From NCBI GenBank assembly GCA_905233335.1, contig CAJOED010000035.1:1-9697 (forward strand): a DNA stretch of 9,697 nucleotides, written 5' to 3'. This document shows positions 5,238 to 9,697 of this stretch, one piece after another. Below the pieces are notes generated by a model. The model searched no databases and was not told where the DNA came from. It saw only the letters and a list, made by a program, of their open reading frames with translations. The DNA comes from an uncultured Synergistales bacterium. Its GTDB lineage: Bacteria > Synergistota > Synergistia > Synergistales > Aminobacteriaceae. Within the stretch, counting starts at the first letter, position 1. The number at the start of each line of letters is the position of its first letter. The position numbers and the translations under genes are program-made.

Positions 5238-7316
5238 AAACATTTTATGAAGGCCGCATGTGTGCTGTTCATTCTTGCGGTTATGTCAGGTGCGGCGTTT
5301 GCTGACTACCAGTTCGACGACCTTTTAGGCGCAAACGGCGTAAGTTATCAGTGGATGGTCGTTAATGATGTCGGAGATACTTTCGGCGATTCTCACAGCA
5401 CACCCATTGACGTATCCGGCGACGTTGTTACGGACGGAAACGCTGTCTTGAAGGTCATGAACGGCAAAACTACCAACGCAGTAACAAGCAGAAATCTTCA
5501 CACGCTGTTTTTTGTTGTTGCTGACGGTTACGGTGAACTTGACATGAATTTCCGCTCCCCGACAATGAAGTTTGACGTAGCAACCCCGAACTTGCAGATG
5601 AGCAACATTCTCGACAGTGAAGGGACACCGTATGTTTATGTCGACACAAAGACATCAATCGGGCATCCTTCCGGGAATTACGACGGGTTATGGAGCCAGT
5701 ATCATTTCGCAATAGGCCGCCTCAACAGGGACACCGCAACACGTGATACAGTCGCGCAATACTTCAACTTCCAGCAGGCACCCGCAATACTTCCCTCACA
5801 GAGCCTCATGCGCCCGATGGTAATAGCCAGCGTCGGAAACGGAACAGCAAAGCAATATCCCCTGAAACTCCGCATGACTTTACGAGATACAGCAGGGCTT
5901 GACGGTAATATCGTAGCTTACGACGTTGCAACTTGGGACGTTCAGAGTCCGAAAAATATCGGCGAAAATGACTGGGTATTCGTCCCCGTTGATGACCTCG
6001 TGAACATCGACAACTCACGCATAAATTACTACCTCACGACTGAAATTGCGAATTACTCGGCGATAAGGTACGCGGCAATGCCTTATGACAGTTACGGGGC
6101 GTGGGATTTTCCAGCCTACTGGAAGTTCGACCTTCCGCGCGTACAGGGCACAACGTACATAGAGAATAGTTTTCAGCTTGACCAGATGAGCCATATTGCG
6201 CCCGGCCTCGTGTCAGTTTACCGCAGACAGTACAACATCAACGAGACGAACAAGAGACCTTTGCGGCTTTTCCCGGTTGATGATACACAAGATGGCGGAG
6301 TTCATGACCTGATACTCAATCACAAGATCATTTACGGAAAAAGGCTCGGCGAAACATACAAGTATTCAGCACCTGAAGGGAGATTTTCGCTGTTTGAGAT
6401 TACTGCATACCAGCCAAGACCCGCAACACTTGATTTTTATGACCGCATAGCTACGTTAATGAACTCGTCGAAAAAGGTAGAAGCTCCATCAACGACGACA
6501 TTTTCAGCAAGCTCCGTAAACCGCGAACTTATGCCGAGTGAAGCTATCGAGTACTTCACGATAAATCAGAGTATACCGTCATCACTGCGAACGGAAGCAA
6601 AAGAGGGAGTACTTCCAGTGCATATAACACTGAATATTCCCGTAACGCTCATTCAGGACAGAAACTTATGGAATACGATGCTGCAGAACTGGCGCAATGA
6701 CGGACAAATTTCGGAGATTTTTGCGAACAACTATCACATGTACCTGCTGACGGAAACTGACGGCGTTCTCAATCCCTGGGACATGACGCAGGAACTTATG
6801 GACAAGGGATACTATAACGAACTCGTGAAGGTATTTTTCGACGAGGAAAGAGGCAGACAGACTCAGGACAACGACAGGGGAGTTATTACGGTGAGTTTTA
6901 TCGTTATGCTCATGGACGGAACAAGGGACGGGACGCGGCCTGCGCTGCAGATAGTGCCTGACCACGCGACGAACTCGGAGAATGACTACATCGTTATCAG
7001 GGACGGCACTTTCGACAACAAGTGGAACATGACGTTTTTTGTTGCGCCGGCAGGGTACATCAACAATCCCACCGACACCGACACCGAGAACGTCGGCACG
7101 AACACCAACCCCAGCAACAACACGACGAACACCAACTCCGGCACCACGACGAATAACTCCGGCACCACGAACAATAGCGGTACTGCTACGAACAACAACG
7201 AACAATTTGCGGATGTCAGCGAGTCAGAAGGCGGCGGCGGTGGAGGCTGCAATGCGGGCGCGGGAATGATTATCGTGCTTTGTGTCTGCGCATTCTTGAA
7301 ACATGAAGGGAGATAG
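5235..7316 (+). CDS. Secreted Synerg-CTERM surface protein, unknown function
   Basis: This 693-residue exported protein (695 if the ATG at 5229 is used) begins with a signal peptide (KHFMKAACVLFILAV, cleavage expected after GAAFA). The long central part (about residues 25-600) is Asp-, Asn- and aromatic-rich, looks beta-rich and contains no domain I recognise. A Thr/Asn/Gly/Ser low-complexity linker follows (about 610-657). The end is a Gly run, then CNAGAG, then MIIVLCVCAFL, then a short charged end (KHEGR). That is the form of the Synerg-CTERM sorting signal described for Synergistetes surface proteins, where the invariant Cys and membrane segment imply processing and anchoring in the envelope. 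The gene lies 29 bases after the DUF255 gene and 7 bases before the repeat adhesin, suggesting the two surface proteins are co-expressed. Its ligand or activity is unknown. Confidence 0.88.
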   Translation: MKHFMKAACVLFILAVMSGAAFADYQFDDLLGANGVSYQWMVVNDVGDTFGDSHSTPIDVSGDVVTDGNAVLKVMNGKTTNAVTSRNLHTLFFVVADGYGELDMNFRSPTMKFDVATPNLQMSNILDSEGTPYVYVDTKTSIGHPSGNYDGLWSQYHFAIGRLNRDTATRDTVAQYFNFQQAPAILPSQSLMRPMVIASVGNGTAKQYPLKLRMTLRDTAGLDGNIVAYDVATWDVQSPKNIGENDWVFVPVDDLVNIDNSRINYYLTTEIANYSAIRYAAMPYDSYGAWDFPAYWKFDLPRVQGTTYIENSFQLDQMSHIAPGLVSVYRRQYNINETNKRPLRLFPVDDTQDGGVHDLILNHKIIYGKRLGETYKYSAPEGRFSLFEITAYQPRPATLDFYDRIATLMNSSKKVEAPSTTTFSASSVNRELMPSEAIEYFTINQSIPSSLRTEAKEGVLPVHITLNIPVTLIQDRNLWNTMLQNWRNDGQISEIFANNYHMYLLTETDGVLNPWDMTQELMDKGYYNELVKVFFDEERGRQTQDNDRGVITVSFIVMLMDGTRDGTRPALQIVPDHATNSENDYIVIRDGTFDNKWNMTFFVAPAGYINNPTDTDTENVGTNTNPSNNTTNTNSGTTTNNSGTTNNSGTATNNNEQFADVSESEGGGGGGCNAGAGMIIVLCVCAFLKHEGR
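7134..7170 (+). repeat. 21-base tandem repeat in the surface-protein linker
   Basis: AACTCCGGCACCACGA occurs at 7134-7149 and again at 7155-7170, a period of 21 bases or seven residues (NSGTTTN, NSGTTNN), and the amino-acid pattern continues in degenerate form to about 7200. It encodes the flexible spacer before the sorting signal. Confidence 0.8.
7230..7313 (+). other. Synerg-CTERM sorting signal (protein domain)
   Basis: These are the last 28 residues of the surface protein: six Gly, CNAGAG, a hydrophobic stretch of about 11 residues with two further Cys, then KHEGR. The layout of Gly-rich, Cys, short membrane segment and basic end matches the Synergistetes-specific sorting signal. The hydrophobic part is shorter and the terminal end less Arg-rich than usual. 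It is the main taxonomic clue in the window. Confidence 0.8.
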
Positions 7317-7326
7317 TTTTACTTTG
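7307..7326 (+). promoter_or_regulatory. Ribosome binding site favouring a TTG start at 7324
   Basis: AGGGAG at 7307-7312 overlaps the last codons of the upstream gene and lies 11 bases before a TTG at 7324. The in-frame ATG at 7303 has no such site before it and would put charged residues ahead of the signal peptide. Confidence 0.6.
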
Positions 7327-9510
7327 AGAAAAATTTTTCTTGCGCTGGCTTGTGTGCTGGCGTTGAGTTTTCCGGCATTCGCATTCAATGATACGATTAC
7401 TTCAAGCCATAATTTTACTGCGGCATTGAATGAATATGCTGTTAATTTTAGTGCCGACGCTGATATTACCCTCACTCTCGGTGAAAGTTTCACAATGACT
7501 GAAGGCATGATTACTTTCAGTGCAACGGACTATCCGAATCTCACGACGCTGACGATTAACGGCGCGGGCTACACTCTGACATCACAGCAGTACTACAGGC
7601 ATTTCGAGATAAACAACCCGAATATAGACGTAACGTTTCAGGGTCTCACGCTTGACGGCGGGAGTGCCGGAGGAGGTATTCGCGTACTGAACGCCAAGAG
7701 CCTGATACTGAACACCGTAACAATGAACAACATGAACAGGAATTCGGGCGGCTATGTTGAATCGATAATCGACGAGAACGGCGGCGGGTTGAGTGTGTTT
7801 CAGGGAACCGTAACAGAAGGCATAACTCTCAGCGGCATAACCTGCAGCGGTGCACAAGCTACGAACGGAGGCGCAATATACATCAACAGCTCCGGGACTT
7901 CCGTAACGTTTTCGGGCAGTCAGACATACTCCGGGAACAATGCGGGCGAGAACGGCGGAGCTATCTGCATCAACGAGGCCGGGAGCGTAACATTCGACAG
8001 CAGTCCCGTATTCAGCAACAATCTTGCAGGAACTGACGGAGGCGCAATATACATCAAAGCGAGCGGGGTAACATTCGCTAACACTGCAACATTCAGCGGC
8101 AACACTGCAGGGGAGAACGGCGGGGCTGTGTATGACAATTCCGGGAGCGTGAACTTTTCGGGAGCTGTAACCTTCACGAACAACACGGCAAGTTCCGGGA
8201 GCGGCGGCGGAGTATATGCATCAGGTACGGCGGCATTCGCGAACACAGCAGAATTCAAAAAAAGTACAGCAGGTGCAAACGGCGGGGCTGTATATGCGTC
8301 GGGTGCGTTATCATTCGCCAACTCTGCAACCTTCACGAACAGCACAGCAGGCTCGAACGGCGGGGCTGTCTTTACGTCAAGCACTGCGGCATTCGAGAAC
8401 TCTGCAACGTTTACCAGCAACACAGCAGACACAAGCGGCGGGGCGTTATATGCTTCTGGCATGATTACGTTCACGGAGGCACCGACATTCACGACGAACA
8501 CGGCAACTTCCGGGAACGGTGGCGCGATATATTCCGGCGGCGGAGTAACGATGGCAAATTCCGGGACGTTCACCGGCAATACTGCTCCTAAAGGCAACGG
8601 CGGGGCTGTGTATGTTTATTCCGGGACTGCGGCATTCACTGGAGTGTTATTCGGGAGCGCGACGATAAACGGCAACTCTGCGCATAACGGCGGGGCTGTG
8701 AGTGTTGCTTCGACTGGTACTGCAACATTCGACACCACTAACTTCTCACAGAACAGTGCGGACATTTACGGCGGGGCAATTCATTCTGCCGGAACTGTAC
8801 GGGTGAATGAGGGCACATCGTTCACGAACACGAACAAGGCGCAGCGTGGAGGAGCAATACACGTTGAGGGCGGAGCGTCATACTTGGCCGGGACAGTAAC
8901 ATTCACGGAGAACTACGCGACAGCTGACGGAGGAGCATTGAGTGTTTACGGCGGACGTATTGAGGCGGCTGATGAGGGGACATACACGTTCAAGGAAAAT
9001 ACTGCTGACACGAACGGAGGAGCTTTGAGCTTGTCCGGTAACGGTGCGGCATATCTTGCAGGGTATTTTCTGTTCGAAAAAAACGCTTCAAACTTACGGG
9101 GCGGCGCAATATACACGGAAGGCCGGAGCAGTATATCGGCTGAAAATGCATACTCGATATTTGAGGAAAACACAGCGTCTTCACTCGCGAATACTGTTGA
9201 CCCGTCGCGCACAATTTCCGAAGGACTCGGCGGAGCTGTATACATTTCCGGGAGCGGCGGAGCTTCTATGGGAGATACTGACTTCACACAGAACACCGCT
9301 CCTTTCGGAGGAGCCTTGTACGTGAACACGGGAAACCTGACATTTTCGGGCGGTATATCGTTCGACACAAACAACGCTTATTCGGGCGGGGCTGTTTATG
9401 CTGCAGGAGGCACGCTGACATTTGACGGCGACGCGAACGGATCACCCTGCACATGGTCGATCGAGAGGATGAACCCGCCGAAATCCCATCTGCCCGCCGT
9501 CTGCTTGTAG
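7324..9510 (+). CDS. Pmp-like repeat adhesin, 3' end replaced at a junction
   Basis: This exported protein has 728 residues from the TTG start. A signal peptide (RKIFLALACVLALSFPAFA) is followed by about 150 residues of beta-rich sequence and then some 20 repeats of about 27 residues. Each repeat carries GGA(I/V/L) or GGG(I/V/L) and usually FxxN, for example FTNN, FTSN, FTEN and FKEN. These are the hallmark motifs of chlamydial polymorphic membrane proteins and related predicted beta-helix surface proteins, which act in adhesion. The repeat pattern is lost after about 9425: the last 25 or so residues (from about DANGSPCTW) are translated from sequence that encodes an ATPase on the other strand. 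No beta-barrel, Synerg-CTERM or other anchor is present, so the true C-terminus is missing here. It follows the Synerg-CTERM gene by seven bases and is probably co-transcribed with it. Function is inferred from the repeats alone. Confidence 0.85.
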   Translation: MRKIFLALACVLALSFPAFAFNDTITSSHNFTAALNEYAVNFSADADITLTLGESFTMTEGMITFSATDYPNLTTLTINGAGYTLTSQQYYRHFEINNPNIDVTFQGLTLDGGSAGGGIRVLNAKSLILNTVTMNNMNRNSGGYVESIIDENGGGLSVFQGTVTEGITLSGITCSGAQATNGGAIYINSSGTSVTFSGSQTYSGNNAGENGGAICINEAGSVTFDSSPVFSNNLAGTDGGAIYIKASGVTFANTATFSGNTAGENGGAVYDNSGSVNFSGAVTFTNNTASSGSGGGVYASGTAAFANTAEFKKSTAGANGGAVYASGALSFANSATFTNSTAGSNGGAVFTSSTAAFENSATFTSNTADTSGGALYASGMITFTEAPTFTTNTATSGNGGAIYSGGGVTMANSGTFTGNTAPKGNGGAVYVYSGTAAFTGVLFGSATINGNSAHNGGAVSVASTGTATFDTTNFSQNSADIYGGAIHSAGTVRVNEGTSFTNTNKAQRGGAIHVEGGASYLAGTVTFTENYATADGGALSVYGGRIEAADEGTYTFKENTADTNGGALSLSGNGAAYLAGYFLFEKNASNLRGGAIYTEGRSSISAENAYSIFEENTASSLANTVDPSRTISEGLGGAVYISGSGGASMGDTDFTQNTAPFGGALYVNTGNLTFSGGISFDTNNAYSGGAVYAAGGTLTFDGDANGSPCTWSIERMNPPKSHLPAVCL
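7867..9396 (+). repeat. GGA(I/V/L)...FxxN beta-helix repeat array
   Basis: Nineteen GGA/GGG motifs occur in this stretch, spaced 26-30 residues apart with two larger gaps, and most are preceded by an FxxN about 7-10 residues upstream. At the DNA level the 14-mer AACGGCGGGGCTGT recurs exactly at 8116, 8278, 8356, 8596 and 8686. This is a direct coding repeat, not a CRISPR array. Confidence 0.9.
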
Positions 9511-9572
9511 GACGGATAGCCCCTGTGGTCAATATCCTGTAGCAACCGCCTTAAATCCCTGTCCGACTGCAT
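9396..9572 (-). CDS. ABC-class predicted ATPase (DUF2791-like), N-terminal fragment
   Basis: This minus-strand frame starts at ATG 9572; AGGAG at 9579-9583 is 6 bases upstream, while an in-frame ATG at 9578 directly abuts it. About 46 residues match the start of the family of large predicted ABC-class ATPases: DLRRLLQDIDHRGYPSYK, then FGGFILSIDHVQGDPFASPS. Full-length members have over 500 residues. After FASPS the match ends, the frame enters the antisense of the adhesin repeats and stops at 9396, giving 58 residues. The P-loop and all later motifs are absent. It is therefore a broken or artificially truncated gene whose 3' part should lie elsewhere. AGG is used for Arg three times in this short piece, unlike the CGN preference of the genes to the left. 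Confidence 0.8.
   Translation of the reverse strand: MQSDRDLRRLLQDIDHRGYPSYKQTAGRWDFGGFILSIDHVQGDPFASPSNVSVPPAA
9408..9436. other. Junction between adhesin and ATPase coding sequences
   Basis: Left of this stretch the plus strand reads as adhesin repeats (GGAVYAAGGTLTF); right of it the minus strand reads as the conserved ATPase N-terminus (HVQGDPFASPS). Both readings are acceptable across about 9410-9436, so the exact breakpoint is hidden in sequence compatible with both genes. No insertion-sequence end, tRNA or target-site duplication is visible. Confidence 0.7.
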
Positions 9573-9625
9573 TTTCATCTCCTGTCCTGATCCAGCCGTT
9601 ACCTTGCGTACAAACCGAACCGCAC

Positions 9626-9697
9626 TCAGTCGTCAATCCCGCAGGTCCAGCCGTATTTGTCTTCGATCCGTCCCCACTGGATGCCGGTCAGCGTATC
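9626..9697 (-). CDS. C-terminal end of an unidentified protein
   Basis: The minus strand is open from the window edge to a TGA at 9628-9626, encoding 23 residues that end in GRIEDKYGWTCGIDD. The composition looks protein-like, and the stop lies 53 bases upstream of the ATPase start, as expected for the preceding gene of an operon. A second frame is also open over this short distance, so the call is weak and the family is not recognised. Confidence 0.35.
   Translation of the reverse strand, partial: DTLTGIQWGRIEDKYGWTCGIDD

Noticed and set aside
7920..8597. A 225-codon open frame on the minus strand within the adhesin
   Set aside because: It is the antisense shadow of the repeated GGA/FxxN codons. 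It has a low-complexity Pro/Ala/Val composition, no Shine-Dalgarno and no family resemblance.
8116..8700. Regularly spaced identical short repeats resembling a CRISPR array
   Set aside because: The copies lie in one continuous reading frame at irregular spacings (30-240 bases), are only 14 bases long and encode the NGGAV motif of a beta-helix protein.
9437..9510. Novel C-terminal domain of the adhesin (last ~25 residues)
   Set aside because: The same bases on the other strand encode the conserved ATPase N-terminus, so the plus-strand reading here is an accidental read-through past the junction.

Overview
The window most likely comes from a Synergistetes (Synergistota) bacterium. The best evidence is the C-terminus of the 693-residue secreted protein encoded at 5235-7316. 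It has a Gly-rich stretch, then CNAGAG, a short hydrophobic segment and a basic end, which is the layout of the Synerg-CTERM sorting signal known only from that phylum. Compact gene spacing, frequent TTG starts with good Shine-Dalgarno sites, and Chlamydia-Pmp-like repeat proteins fit a host-associated member. The genus cannot be fixed from the sequence.

Layout. Left edge, minus strand (1-1279): a cobalamin-type precorrin-2 C20-methyltransferase gene (cobI/cbiL) carrying an apparent one-base frameshift. Its stop overlaps by 10 bases the start of a multi-pass membrane protein of the nucleoside-recognition (Gate) type, which runs off the window. A divergent AT-rich intergenic region (1280-1395) separates this pair from a tightly packed plus-strand series. 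That series contains a small two-helix membrane protein (1396-1800), an in-frame fusion of a BrnT toxin and a BrnA antitoxin with a strong internal start for the antitoxin half (1803-2351), a HAD-family phosphatase (2355-3011), and a large DUF255/YyaL-like thioredoxin-fold protein whose redox CxxC motif has become DxxC (2998-5205). Two exported surface proteins follow: the Synerg-CTERM protein (5235-7316) and a Pmp-like GGA(I/V/L)...FxxN repeat adhesin (7324-9510).

Right edge (about 9410-9697): the repeat adhesin stops matching its own pattern and the minus strand suddenly encodes a clear N-terminus of the ABC-class predicted ATPase family (DUF2791-like). That gene in turn is cut off where the adhesin begins. 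Two unrelated coding regions, both broken at one short stretch, mean either a genomic rearrangement or a chimeric assembly junction. Neither gene is complete, so the adhesin's true C-terminus is unknown.

The plus-strand genes are separated by 2, 3, -14, 29 and 7 bases, so they could be one transcript, but no shared pathway is evident. The most novel item is the single-polypeptide BrnT-BrnA toxin-antitoxin with a nested antitoxin start. The most important caution is the junction near 9410-9436.
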